A stretch of 64,000 nt of DNA, from NCBI GenBank assembly GCA_021209875.1, contig JAGYVD010000002.1:5456001-5520000 (forward strand), in the 5' to 3' direction. Below are positions 1 to 12,517 of the stretch, piece by piece. Every line of letters starts with the position of its first letter. Position 1 is the stretch's first letter. The translations under genes and the position numbers were made by a program. Under the pieces are notes generated by a model. That model saw only the letters and a list, made by a program, of their open reading frames with translations. It was not told where the DNA came from and ran no database searches. The DNA comes from Rosellinia necatrix (taxonomy: Eukaryota > Ascomycota > Sordariomycetes > Xylariales > Xylariaceae).

Positions 1-2153
1 CTTCCGGAGCAGAAGAAGCTTGCGGAGGGGGGAAAGCCTGCGCCCTTGGACGGATCGCCCCGCCATATCCGAGTGTGATGTGTGCGCGGGATGGCGTGTA
101 AAACATGCATTTTAATAGAAATGAGAAACGGGCTAATGCAACTGATCAGGCACAGCACAGACGGAACGAGTATCCTCCCAGGTTCATTACGGGTTGTTAG
201 TGCGGAAGGGTAGTTCCAAGCCGCCAAGCCACGTTTATCACTCTGGAAATTACAAGCAGTTCGCTCGCCACCATCCGATGGCTCACCATCCGATGCGATG
301 CGGTGCGATGCGATGCGATGTGACAGCTCACCGTCCGATGGCATTATTCCAAATACGTCGCTAGGCGGGCGGATGGTGCCTGTTTCACCACGAGGCAATT
401 CTGCACTTTGCGTTCTTCATCGTATAAGCTTTCCGCCAAAGGGGGTTAAAGGTCTTGCTTCTTGTCCTAGTGACTGGTCGACCACAAGACTACCAGGGGT
501 GCGCAATCCTTGATTGGCCACCTCTATACGGTCGGACTCACTAGCCGTTCCAATGAGGATAATGACTTGATGGTGTGGTTGCTGGACCAGGTGTGTGCGG
601 AGTCCCCCCCTAAGTCCGCCTCTGCGGGTACGCCGCGTCCGCTATCCCTTTCGAATCCCGTTTCGGCAGCAATTCCTTTTTTTCTCTATTTTTCTGCTTG
701 GGGTCTCGACTCGCCGGCCCCCCTGCTAACATAAGTGACATCATGTTAGCGCGTAGATATGCAGATTTCCCCCACGTTTTAACGTAATGGTGGTTAGTGC
801 TAATGGTTTTTTTATAGACTCATCTAGCGTACGCTATATTAAGCGAGACAGACAGAAAACGAAGGATCGGTAAATGAGCCTGTTGCCATGGGTTGTCCAG
901 GTAGCGTGCTTGGCATCGACCGATGCCAAAACTAGCATCGTGAGCAGATAGTTATCGGGGTCTCGGGGTCTTTGATCTCGATAAAATCTTGGTATAATTT
1001 ATGCTTCGCAAGTTGGAAACCAGTGGCCAATAATCCGAACGGTTGTCGATCTTTTGTTTCTGCACAATTTACCGAGCTGCTCTCTCCCCCGAAGGAGATA
1101 GAAAAAGAAGCCCACGGACTCAGATGCTATTTCGTCAAGGACTTGCGCATAGTTGATGGCGATACGATAGTTAACTACAAAGTTGTAACCGGTTTCCTGT
1201 TACGGGGCTCTTTTGTAGATCCGGTTCCGGCATTATGAACGTGAGATACCATGCACAAAACTAGTCCACGTGTTGCGCGACTAACCAATTAAACGGAACT
1301 CCGCTCGTTTAACTAACTATGGCCAACGGTTCGAGATTCTACAAGTAATATAGTAAAATATCCCTTCAGGCCAGAACTCCTAATAAACCCCCAGGTTCCC
1401 GATCTGGATTCCCCATTTGCTGACATGATAATTTCCCTGGCCTTGATGCTTTTATGGGACCCATGTGCCTGTTGGGCGGATCCCCTGTTGGGCGCCTGTT
1501 AGCAAAAAATGACGGAGCGGGCGCTCTTGGCGAGGCTTGACGGGGGACTTTCCCATCTCTGCCTGACCATGGAAACAAGGACGAAGCCAGCAGGGAGTGC
1601 GATTTTATTCCCGGGGAAACGTAGTAGACTTTCCCCCAAGTCAATATCATTCGCTCTAACCCGCCAAAACATAGGGATAATATCAAGTCGACAAAAGGAC
1701 ATAACTACGACGAATCTAGCGCCAGGCACCGCCTGAAACGCTTCCACTAGTGCATCCTGGGCACAATTTACATACAATTCCTCGGGTCCTTCTCGAAATT
1801 CGAACAGTGAACCGCCAAGTCTTCCCAAGCCTATATGGGCCAGCTAGACCAGGCAAGACAGGGTTCCTAACTGGCCGAGGGATCCGGCCAATGACCCCTC
1901 CTAGACGGACCTCCCTTCCTTGGTCCGATATTAAATCGTGAGATACTAACGATCCTAAAGCTCGTCGAGTATAAAAGTGATCGTCCTTCACTCGGTGCGC
2001 CAGGTCCGATCCTTCGACGGCCTAACTCACGCCACCTTTTCACACCAGACAAAAAAAAAAAAGATCTCGTTTCCCCTCCCGCTCCCCCCAAAACTACCCG
2101 GCACCAAAAAAAAAACCAAAATAAAACAAGGAAAAGCCGAAAAACGAGAAATA
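1..2153. other. Intergenic region at left edge
   Basis: I see no supportable gene here. The open frames are short, mostly begin at non-ATG codons and match no family I recognise. A pentanucleotide CGATG-type repeat lies near 291-320. The last 100 bases before the first gene contain A-rich runs (about 2050-2060 and 2106-2115), consistent with a leader region. Confidence 0.6.
291..320. repeat. CGATG pentanucleotide repeat
   Basis: About six imperfect tandem copies of CGATG, one copy with CGGTG. Related CCGATGG words flank the tract on both sides (near 275 and 335). No gene overlaps it. Confidence 0.7.
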
Positions 2154-2843
2154 ATGTACAACTCCAAGGCCCTCCTCTCGGCAGTCGCCCTGGCGGGCGC
2201 CTCGCTGGCCCAGACGACGGCGAGTGGCGTGGACGCGGCGGCGTGCTCGTCGAGCCTGACGTTCTTCCGGGAGGCGCCGACGCCGGCGCCGGCGCTGTAC
2301 CCGTACCTGGCCCCGCTGCTGTCCGGGCCGCAGACGGTTCCCGGCCAGACGACGGCGCTCCCCGACGTGACGCTCGAGGACCCCCGGGGCTACCAGGAGC
2401 TGCTGTGCGCGGTGGCGGCGGAGCTGCCGGCGTCGCTGCTCCCCGACTTCCGCGACTTCGGCTCGGCCCTGCTGAGCTACGGCAGCGTGCACTCGAGCAA
2501 GTACGACGCCTACATCACCGAGTGCATCACCACCGGCGAGGCCGCCTCCACCCTCATCAGCGAGCTGCACGAGATGTTCACCGGCACCGGCGGCCTCTGC
2601 CAGCCCACCGGCACCGCCTCCGCCTCCGACGCCTCCGGCACCGCCTCCGCCTCCGTCACCCCGGCCCCCGGCTCCGGCGTCTCCAACGGCACCTACCCGA
2701 CCGGCACCGGCTCCCTGCCCACCCCCACCGGCGACTCTTCCTCGTCCACCCTGGTCCCCACCGCGGCTGCTGCCCGCCCCACGGGCGCCTTGGTCGGCGC
2801 TGCTGCCATCGGTGGCCTGCTCGGCGCCATCGCCATACTCTAA
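2154..2843 (+). CDS. Small secreted GPI-anchored Ser/Thr-rich protein
   Basis: Single-exon 229-residue protein. I chose the ATG at 2154 because it begins a clear signal peptide (a short polar start, then a hydrophobic run ending near residue 19 in SLAQ). The frame is open further upstream only through a GTG. Residues about 30-150 form a small globular part with four cysteines (in AACSS, LLCAV, TECIT and GLCQP). Residues about 150-205 are a Thr/Ser/Gly/Pro linker of the kind that is O-glycosylated. The C-terminus is a hydrophobic tail (GALVGAAAIGGLLGAIAIL), as in a GPI-attachment signal. The plan resembles fungal infection-structure-specific or DUF7735-type surface proteins, but that assignment is an inference. 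The coding sequence is very GC-rich. Location: cell wall or outer plasma membrane. Molecular function unknown. Confidence 0.82.
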   Translation: MYNSKALLSAVALAGASLAQTTASGVDAAACSSSLTFFREAPTPAPALYPYLAPLLSGPQTVPGQTTALPDVTLEDPRGYQELLCAVAAELPASLLPDFRDFGSALLSYGSVHSSKYDAYITECITTGEAASTLISELHEMFTGTGGLCQPTGTASASDASGTASASVTPAPGSGVSNGTYPTGTGSLPTPTGDSSSSTLVPTAAAARPTGALVGAAAIGGLLGAIAIL

Positions 2844-4404
2844 ATTCCGGAGCTATATTATCAGGGGTGCATCAAATCTGAGTCGAGTGAGACTCGACGA
2901 GGCGAGACTTCGTGGGAGGGGGTTTTGTTTTTTTGGTCCGGCGGAATATTCTGTCAAACAAATAGAAAAAAAAAAAAACACGCCGCGCGGTGGGTGGGTG
3001 GATGGATGAGTGGATAATGCATTCATGGTCGCATGCGACTGTTGGGCTGGCCGGGTGGTCGGTAGGTTGACCACGGCCCAGTCTCGTGTACAAAACAACA
3101 GCAATAACAACCACAGCAACAACAACAACAATGACGACGACGACGCTTCTTAGCGAGACTAATGGAATCGAACGAGCCGCCGCACCGCTTCAAAATAGGT
3201 GGGTGGGTTAGGCGCGCAAGTTTGGATAGATCATCATCACCGCAGTTGTCCCCTTTGTAAAAAAAAGAGTAGTCATAATTCTTTCTGCTTAAAACATACC
3301 TTCAAAAAAGCAAGGAAAACATTAAACTTAGATTTTAATCATCCATGCTGTGCGAATCCTTCTTACACGATTGCTCCCTTTCTTTGCCAGCTCATCTTAA
3401 CCCTGGTGTTAAACGTGAAAATGGAAGGACTGGGGTTGGCTCTTACGTAAAATGATGAATAAATTATTACTCATAATATCATCTGAGATCTCTACCACGA
3501 CGGGCGTCGATGCTACGTAGAGGCTCAAAGTGTGTTCAGTGTCAGCCAATCACTCTCCACATTCTTTGACATTCGACCCTAGCTGAAAGCGTTGGGGGCA
3601 GTGCCAACCTACTCTCGTCGATGTGTACAGTAAGTACCTACACATTAATATAGTTTTATATTAATTTGTCATGCCCTGCATCTCATCACGATCAATCACC
3701 AACTTGCTAACGCTCTACCCTACTACCCTGCTACCCTACTACCCGTCGATGTAAGCGCATCTATCTGTGTCATCAACCTCTGCCTTGGCTAAATTATCCT
3801 TATCATGCACCTGCTCTATAGGATTGGTCTCTCTACAACAAAATCCCATGAGATGTTTCGGTGAATTAAAATTTGGTCAAAAGTAACTTTTCTCGGATCA
3901 TAATCGCCATTATCATCAGTATCACTATTTTCACCCCTCACACGATTGAACCCCTATATAAGAGGACAGGGCTGAATAAGAAGCTCAGCAGCCTAATTCA
4001 CCACCATGACGCACGCCTTCCCCAGCTGCGACAGTGTGGTGGGGGCGTAGCCTGGCCAAGATGCTCCCGAGTTATCGTCATTAGAAAGAACCCCCTCCTG
4101 GGATCTCTCATCCCCCACGGCCCAGACCGGCCGCCTTCCTTGCGTTCACAAGGTTTGGTTTTTTATCAAACATATGCAAGGTTTATAGAAGGGGGAAACA
4201 TACATAAACTAGGACATCGTCTTAGTCCTTCTTGACGAAATGTTTAAATGTTTATGGAGTTATCCAAGCTTAGAATCACAAAACCCAAATGATAAACTCA
4301 GTTACTCGTGAACTTGATATACATTTCATTTCATCCTCTACATAATGCGTTGCCCGGCTCTAGTAATTTACATGCATCGCCACGTTTTTACCGACATCCA
4401 TGCT
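2844..4404. other. Intergenic region between the GPI protein and ACC
   Basis: No gene is supported. It contains CAA/ACA-rich short repeats near 3095-3135, runs of CTACC near 3715-3745, and AT-rich stretches. It should hold the 3' ends of both the GPI-protein transcript (+) and the carboxylase transcript (-), since the two genes converge. Confidence 0.6.
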
Positions 4405-7400
4405 TTACTTCAGATACTGCATAATCTCTTCCCTCTCCCCAACAGGTATTGTGTGAAGCAACTCCTTCAGACCCTTGAGAGCGGCAGCTTTGTCGCTGCT
4501 CAACAACTCGGCTACTTGTAGAGAAACTGTCTCCGCCTTAATTTGTTCCACCTTGCCAGAGATTATCTTGGCATTCTCTTCGTACCAGGTCACTACCTCC
4601 CGGTCATCACGAGAGAAGTTGACGATACCCGACCATGCAGCAAGCATACGTAGGTGTTTCTGCCGCGTCTCGATAGCGGTGGTACTGGTCAAATCTGTAG
4701 ATTTAGAGCCGCTTGCGGTAGCTAGGCGCTTGAGGATATAGTCCTCGTTGAGTCGTCTGCGGGCACGCCAGTAGAAGAACCGACGGGCGTTCTTCCACTC
4801 GATGGCCTCACGGATTGTACCCTTGGCCTTCATGCGACCAGCACGGTCGTGCAGATCGGCAAACTGGATGCTTATCTGTGCATAGATGGGCAATAATTGC
4901 TTTTCGCGCTCTCCCATCTTTGCTTTGAGGCCCTCTAGTTCCCCCTTGGACAGGCCCGGGTCCGCGGCCTGCTTCTTGAGCGCAGCGTAAGTCGGGTCAA
5001 GGCGGGCCATCGTTTCTAGCTGCTTCTCTTTCTTATACTTGATGCCGATGATACCCTCGGGTTCGAGAACACCGGCGCGAGATTCAACATCTGCATACAT
5101 TTCCATAGCAATAGGGTTAATTGTGGGATCGACCACGACCCAAGAGCCACCACGCAGCTCGCCAAAGGGTGGTATGTATACGAAGATAGGCTGCTCGTAT
5201 TTGACGAGAGCATCGACAATGTACGATCCATACTTCAAGACCTCGTTGTACATATCGCGTTGTCCACCGGAGAAACCTCTCCAATTGGCGAGAATCATGA
5301 GCGGCAGCTGCTCACCGTGGTTGAAGTCGTTGATAGCCTGGGCTGTCTTGAAAGCCGAGTTAGGGTACCAGACACCACCAGCCTCGTTAGTAACCTGCTC
5401 CACGGAGTCAGGATTGGCAGGGTCAGCGGGGGTTATGTTCTCTACGGTGCGTGTCTCAACGGCGATGACACCCATGGGAATACCACCGAGACGAGCACGG
5501 CCAACAACGACGGTCCGAGCCCAGCCACCAAGAGTCTCCACAAAGGAGTCCTTGTCGAACAGGCCAGGCTGGAAGCCGTCCTCATCTTGTTTACCACCAA
5601 TGAGCCATCGAACGTCATAAGGCTGTTTGTTAGGAGGCGTGTATACAATCTCACGGTCCCAGGTGTCGAGGGTGGGGGTGATAGGAACAGGTAGGCCACG
5701 TTGGGCGGGAATGAATGATAGCCATTCGACGATCTTTGACACACCAGCAAAGTCGTCGTTTGCGGTCATGTGAGAAACACCGTTGCGATACATGATTTGA
5801 GTGCCACCAAGCTGTAGGTTCGAAGTATAAACTTCGCGACCAAGCAAGTTGTTCAAAGCACCAGCACCAGTAAGAATAATGGGCTGGCCTTCAATCTGGA
5901 TAGCACGTTGGCCGAGACGAACGAGGTACGCACCGATACCTATAATTGTTAGCAAAGGGTTTGTACAGGTATGTTCTGTAGCACTCACCAATGGATCGGC
6001 AGGTAATGAGGGTGATCGTGAAGATGTCACTATAAGCTCGGCTTGTGGCACCTGCAATCAGACCGGACCCTCTTAGACATTCGACTCCGAGGCCATCCTC
6101 AGCGCCCACGATAGCAACAATCTTATGCCGCTGCTCGCCATCCTCGCTTATTGACTCTGTAATGACGTCGCGCGCCGCCGCCTCTTCGAATCTCTTCTTT
6201 GTTGTGTCATCAAGATATAAGTATTTGAAACCTGATTCCTGTTTTTCAGGATCGTTCCAGGCGACCTTAAAGTGAGGTATCAATTCTTCAGCCAATCCCA
6301 GCCGGGCGCCAGAGTTAGCCGAGAGGTAAATGCGGGGGATTCCCATGGCACGAGCCAATTCTGTACACTTGTTGAAGAAATGATCCTCCTTAGGCCCAAA
6401 GGAGCCGATCTTGTACGTGATATCGTTTGCAACTATCACGAACTTACGGCCCTTAGGGTACTCGGGTGTGCGGGCATTAACGACCCAACCGACCATACCG
6501 CAAGTGTTGGTACCAGGCTCGCGCGACACCTCGGCAAGCTTATCATGGTCATCGAGAACCAGCTCGCTATAGTCAATGCATTCGCCATGAGGGGGTCTCT
6601 TCTCAGCGAAAGCAGGTTGATGCTTGACTACTTCGACCCAACTATTCTCGACAGCTTGTCTGAAAAGCTCTGGGAAATCGTACACATACTGGGTTCCCAG
6701 AAGGTGGGCCTTATATCGCTTAGGCTGCAGCCAGTTCTTGGTCGGGTATGGGTTGGAAACAGACATGAGATGCATAGAGCCGATCTTTGTAGTGCCGCCG
6801 ATCGAGTGGAAAATCATTTCACCCTTCTCGGATTTGCGCTCAGCATATATCTCAACCTGAATGACGTATCCTGATGTGTTGCTGATTAGGACACGCAGAG
6901 GGAGTGGTAGGCCAGTTGTAGCGTCTGTGCAGATAATGCGAATCTCAACATGAGAAACGCGCAAACGCCAGGCACGGGGCCCAAAGCGATCTAGGAAACC
7001 TTGCAGGGAGTGTTCTACTTCTTGGGGTTTCAGTTGGAAAACAGGAGAGAAGTTCAGGAACATGTGGTTAAGATCGGAGTTGTTGTTGCCGATGATCTCC
7101 AGCGCGTCAAAGATATCGTTGATGACTCGGTCCGTTTCGGAAACGAGATACTCAGCGGTAGGGATATCATCCCGTAGACGTCCGGGTCGAATAACGGCGC
7201 GTGTAAAGTAGCGCTTGTCGGTCTCGACCCCCTTTCCAACTGCCTCGTAAACATGGATATTTTTATTTTCCGTAAAGACAGGCGTGATCTTGAACTTGGA
7301 GAGGCGTTGTAGTTCAAGCTGGAAAGCGAGCGAAGGTTCAACGTGACGAATGCTGTTGTCTTCGAGATATTCGGGTCCGCGGAACGTGTAGTAGCGAGGA

Positions 7401-10400
7401 TATGAGCCATCATTGCGACCGCAAACGAAGGTGACACGGCGGATGCGACGCGCGAAGAGCTCCGGTCGTTGTGCCTCCACCATATCTCTCATTCTCGTGA
7501 TCAATGCCTGATCATCTACGGATTCAGCATCCCGGACAGCGATATTAATGACGTTGGATAGCTCTTCGTCAGTCTTGGTGGCCTTGCGCTTCCCATTGAG
7601 GTCAGGTACTGCACTGGGCGTGCGAGCTTTGCGAGATGGCAACGTTTCTAAAGCCTTTTGCAGCCACTCTTCCGCATCGTCCAAGTACCGGCAAGGTACG
7701 ATCACACCCTTTCGGATAGGCTCCGGCTCGGAAATATGGTCCAGGTAGGTCATATCGCTCACTGAGCTAATGCGGTTTAGAGTGAATTCGGTTTGTCGAG
7801 GCGTACCGGGCACTGAAGGATTTGCCGACTGAGCAACGATGTCAAACTCGTTCTTTCCGGATTTGCGGAACGCGAAGTCCCAAGAGAGATATGCCGGGTT
7901 CGTGTCGGTCTCATCGGCATGGTACTCAACCTTAGTAACGTTGTAAGCGCGGTAGGCTCGTCGGATATACACCTCCAGAGCAGCGGCCGAAACCCATGGG
8001 TCATCGTGGGCAAAGAAGGAGGATAATACATCAAAGACGGTATATTTGGAGTCAACCACCTCCTTGATTACGTCCAGGTTCGGTTGGCGATGATCCCAGC
8101 CAGTCTCGCCGTACTTGTTTTCCACGACAGAAGAGCGCAGGATATGCTCCATCTGCGCGTTCCGCTCGTCTAGCGACGGGAGCGCACACTGGATCAAGAT
8201 CTCTCTTGCCTTCAGGGATACTTTAGCGGTTGACCGTGAGTCAAGCTCGGCCATCTTTCGCAGCACAGGTTTGAGGTGCTTAGCGATATTGCCGACGTTT
8301 GGCTTGTTGGGGCGATATTCGTCCAGTAGAGCTAAGACGAGGTTATTCTTGGAGCCTACACGACTGTGCGATAGAACAACCTGAATAACCTTCGTGTAGT
8401 CCTCTTTGTTCTCTTCACGGAGCTTGAGAATGACATCTTCATCCTGTGTACGGCGGTTTGCGAAAAGCGATTCGACGTCTGTGTAGATACTCAACAGCGA
8501 GCTGATCGCGTTCAACTCTCGGACCTTTTGCCCTTCAGCGTAGTTGACCAGCACATCCAACAAAGGCGTCAGAGTGGTTCGCAAGGTGTCGCCATCGGCC
8601 ACTGACATATTGTCGGCGATGAACTTAGTAAAGGTTTTCGCAAGGGTCTTGGCCGGGAATTCAGTTCCGCGGGCCTTGGACCGTTCAATCACCTGAGTGA
8701 ACGTAGCATCAAGTTTTTGTGGCATTCTGGAGTGGAGTGCAGAGTGATGAGCGGCCCACTCGCCGTAAGGAAGCTCGGGATCCCGCAATACCTCAATCAT
8801 TTCCTTCAGCGTCTGTTGCATAATGACTGAGTTATCGAAGCCCATCAGAATATTCCGCGAGATATCATACAACCTGTTGAATCTCTGTGCCGGCTTATTA
8901 CCACCTACTTGAGGTGAACCAAGCTCTGGAAGTTGGCCAACAAAAGGCTGAGCCTGCTTCACCCGCGTAGGATCATCCAAGGCAAGAATACCGAGGATAT
9001 CACCAGCTTCAATGGTGACTCCAGGCTGCTTAATTAATTGAACAATGCCGTCTTCTTGCGCGACCAAAGGCATGAACATCTTCATAACTTCGACTTCAGC
9101 GAAGGTTTGTCCAGCTTTGACGTGCTCGCCGTTCTCAACAGTATACTTGACCAGCTTTCCAGGGCTGGGAGTACGTAGTTGGGTTGGGTCGTTCTCCTGC
9201 TCCAAAAGGCAGGTTTTGCTGTCAACTGACACACGTGTGGCACCAACTTCTTCCTTCCAGTATACGCTGTGGCTCCGACCGTTAATCAGAATGAGCAGAC
9301 CACCATCACTCAGGGGCCGAACGCCAACTTGGCACTTCGACCCGTTGATAAAGAGGTGGTAGCTATCAACGGCAGCGCGGGTAGCGGTAAACTTGTAACG
9401 GTGACCCTCATAAATGAAGTCAATCGGAAACACCGTCTTGAGGATATCCTTTGACGGAACTTGACCTCTTTCAAGGCCAGCGCGATACTCATTGATAGTC
9501 GCTTCGCAAGCAATGTGAGCTTTTGTCGTGGCGCCACATACAATAGCTAGAGTAGGATCAGGCCGCTCAGCGGTCAATCTCTTCGAGATCAGCTCATCTA
9601 ACCAGCCCGTGGTAATTGTGTTGTCCTCAAACGCTTCGGTCTCGAGTAGCTTAATAAGATACTCGACAGTTGTCCTGAAATCTCCACGAATGCTCAATTC
9701 TTTCAGTGCTACAACCATGTTCTTCCGCGAAGTTGCTCGGCTCTCGCCGTAGGCAAAGATGTGGCCGAATTGACTGTCGGAGAAACTATGGATACTGGAC
9801 GATGTACTGACGGAGAAATAGCCCCACACGTTAGCACTACTCCTGAAATTGAGGTCGTGCATGACACCGTTGGAAGGCTTAAAGCCCTCGCCGGGATCTT
9901 CGGATGTAATACGGCACGCAGTGCAGTGCCCACGGGGCTGTGGTCGGCGTTGCGTCTTCTCGCTTTGCGGGTCCTTGAACTCAAAATCGATCTCGGTAGA
10001 GGTCTTGGGGTCCACACCGTAGAGTAAACGGATATCGCTGATCCGGTGCAGGGGAATACCCATGGCAACCTGTAATTGGGCGACGGGCAAATTGACGCCA
10101 CTGACCATTTCAGTTGTCGGGTGCTCGACTTGCAGACGCGGGTTCAACTCTAGGAAGTAGAACTGGTCGTCTTCATGCGAATAGAGATATTCAACCGTGC
10201 CGGCAGAGACGTAACCGACAAGACGGCCGAGCCGGACCGCGGCTTCTTCCATCCCCTTAAATGTCGGTGGTTTGGCGATTGTCACCGGAGCTTCTTCGAT
10301 AATCTTCTGGTGTCGTCTTTGAACGGAACAATCTCTGCCAAAAAGAGAGATGTTGTTTCCGTACTGATCGGCCAGCAGTTGCACTTCCAGATGCCGGGCG

Positions 10401-11426
10401 TTGCCAGCTAACTTCATGATAAAAATAGGTGATCCGGGGATTTCGCTTGCCGCAGCCTTATATAGTTGCTCGAAACCTTCTTCACTCATAGCTTTGCGGA
10501 TACCCTTACCACCACCACCTTCGGAAGCCTTGATCATGACCGGGAAGCCAATTTCGTGGGCTTTTTGCAGACCCTCTTCCCATGAATTGACACAGCCCTT
10601 GAGATAAATGTCATCGGCCACCGTGACGAGCCCATCTTCATCCACCTCGACTTGGTCTACACCGGTTCCCGACCATGGGATACACGGAACCTTGGCGTGC
10701 TGTGCGACGATGGTTGAGGAGATCTTGTCGCCCAGGGAGCGCATAGCTGATCCTGGAGGTCCAATGAAAATAATCTTCTTCGGAGATGCGGCAAGCGATT
10801 CAGGTAGTTTAGGATTTTCTGACGCGTGACCCCTAATTAGACGTCAGCTTCGGCCGTTGTGAATACCACGTTTTCCCGGGCGCCTCAAAACTCACCATCC
10901 TGCCCATACGGCATGTACGTTCATCCGCTCGGCGACATCGACAATCAGCTCTACGTTGGCATAGTTGTGATTGTTTGTGCCACCAGGGACCTCAACGTAA
11001 TTGTCCGCCATTCTGATATAATCGGCATTGGCTGCCAGATCTTCAGGAGTAGCCATGACGGTAAACTGAATGGCTCTTTCGTCGCCGAACGTCTCGTAGG
11101 CCCATTTCCGGACGGAACGAATTTCTTTGACGGCAGCGATACCGTTGTTGGCAATGAGCACCTATGGTAAAGGACAATATTAGCAAACGCCCCAAGTCAC
11201 ATACTTGGCTCTCGCCGTTAGAACCACTTACATTTGTGATAACGGTATGTCCATCGTGGGCAGCCACGAAGTCTTTTACCTTGGATGGAGCTGCGTTTTC
11301 AAGTCGGTTACCGCCAATGAAGTGGTCAGCGACTTTGTGTTTGTCGGCCCAGCTTGCCTTGCCATTGACAACGGGAACGGTTCGGGCCCCGTTGACAAGG
11401 CCTTGGCCGTTTATTTGCGTAGCCAT
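4405..11426 (-). CDS. acc1: Acetyl-CoA carboxylase, multidomain eukaryotic type
   Basis: ATP- and biotin-dependent carboxylation of acetyl-CoA to malonyl-CoA, the committed step of fatty acid synthesis, in the cytosol. Four exons: 11232-11426, 10896-11161, 5989-10832 and 4405-5939, with introns of 70, 63 and 49 nt (GTAAGT, GTGAGT and GTGAGT donors). They encode 2,279 residues, the usual size for fungal ACC. The biotin carboxylase domain is N-terminal (about 35-560), with the Gly-rich ATP loop [10 protein letters not shown] and the [10 protein letters not shown] motif. The biotinyl lysine lies in [10 protein letters not shown], about residue 738. The central ACC region is followed by the carboxyltransferase domain (about 1500-2150), with [11 protein letters not shown] and [12 protein letters not shown]. 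The first ATG (MATQINGQG) is at 11426. The frame stays open 55 codons upstream without an ATG. All key residues seen are intact. Confidence 0.97.
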
Positions 11427-12495
11427 GATCTCGGTAGGAGGAGTGTATAGTGGTTTGTCGATCGTGGTGTGAGATGCCGACGTCGGGTTCGAGTTGAACA
11501 GGCGGAACAAGACGGACACGGGATCGGCCAAGTACAGCGGACGCCCGATTCGAGCTCCAACAAATCCGGAGAGACAAGCAATGGTGTCTCGTCACGGGGG
11601 ATCCGGTGGATAGGACCGTGGCGCTTGCTGGCTAACGCAGTTGTTACTGACTGCGTCGCTCGTTGGTTTCTGCTATGATCTCTTGGTCGCAGACGAGGGT
11701 GAGGTGAGTTCGTGCCGGGCCGCCCAACAACTATTCCCACTAAATTACGAGTGGAAAATGGACGACTGCACGAATGGCCGGAAACAAGTACAAGCTAAAT
11801 CAAAGCCGAAATGTCTATATGGCCCGAGGAGGGGTAACGACGTCAGCCTCAGTACCAACAAAGTTAGGGTTCTCTCTCGTGCCGTGCTCATGCCGTGCTC
11901 GTGCCGTCTCCGAACCGGGCTAATGGAGCCAAGTCTGTCTTCGGCTTACTGCCTGGATAGCAGCCAGGACACCACCACCACCACCTCACTTACACAAGTG
12001 CCCGTTGGATCTATCTTTCCGGGGTATCTAGTCGATGTGTCGTGGCCGCCGTGTATAAAGGCGGGGGACGGATGCAGAGCGCGGTCAGGTCTGTGGGTGG
12101 ATTGGGAAAACGGGAATTACAATTGGTCTCTGGGAAAGAAGCACGGGGGGCAGGCCGTAGTAGAGGATGTCGTGGGAGGCAGAACGGAGAGGTGTCGGGA
12201 GGGAGAAGAAGTGTCGGGCCAGGTGAAGGGCAGGATTATCATAATAATAAAAATGGCCGACGAGCCACTCACATCTTGGGTGCGCGCGGTGTCTCTGTCT
12301 GAAATGCGGGTGGATACTCCGTTGTACAGGGTACCTTACAGCCAACCCAGTGCAACTTTCGACTAGCTGATCGAGCCGCTGAAATTTCCCCTACGACAGA
12401 ACCGAGTGGAGGTACCTCAATGCAACCAGTGCACTAGCAGGGCAGCTTTCGTACATGTTGGGGACCGGGTTAGAAGTACTTATCGTACCAGCCTG

Positions 12496-12517
12496 CCTAC
12501 CTACCTAGGTAGGTAGG
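12496..12517. repeat. 22-nt perfect palindrome of the CCTACC/GGTAGG type
   Basis: Tandem CTAC and GTAG units meet at a central CCTAGG, giving a perfect 22-nt palindrome. Related words recur elsewhere in the window (19481-19506, 47858-47869, 53956-54006, about 54155). Confidence 0.85.

Noticed and set aside
11043..11531. Longer ACC start at position 11531
   Set aside because: The codon at 11531 is TTG, not ATG. The annotated start is the ATG at 11426. The upstream frame is kept only as a separate non-AUG hypothesis.
11641..12366. Plus-strand frame of 241 codons in the ACC upstream region
   Set aside because: It begins at TTG, shows no family motif and spans simple repeats. It lies where the ACC promoter is expected.
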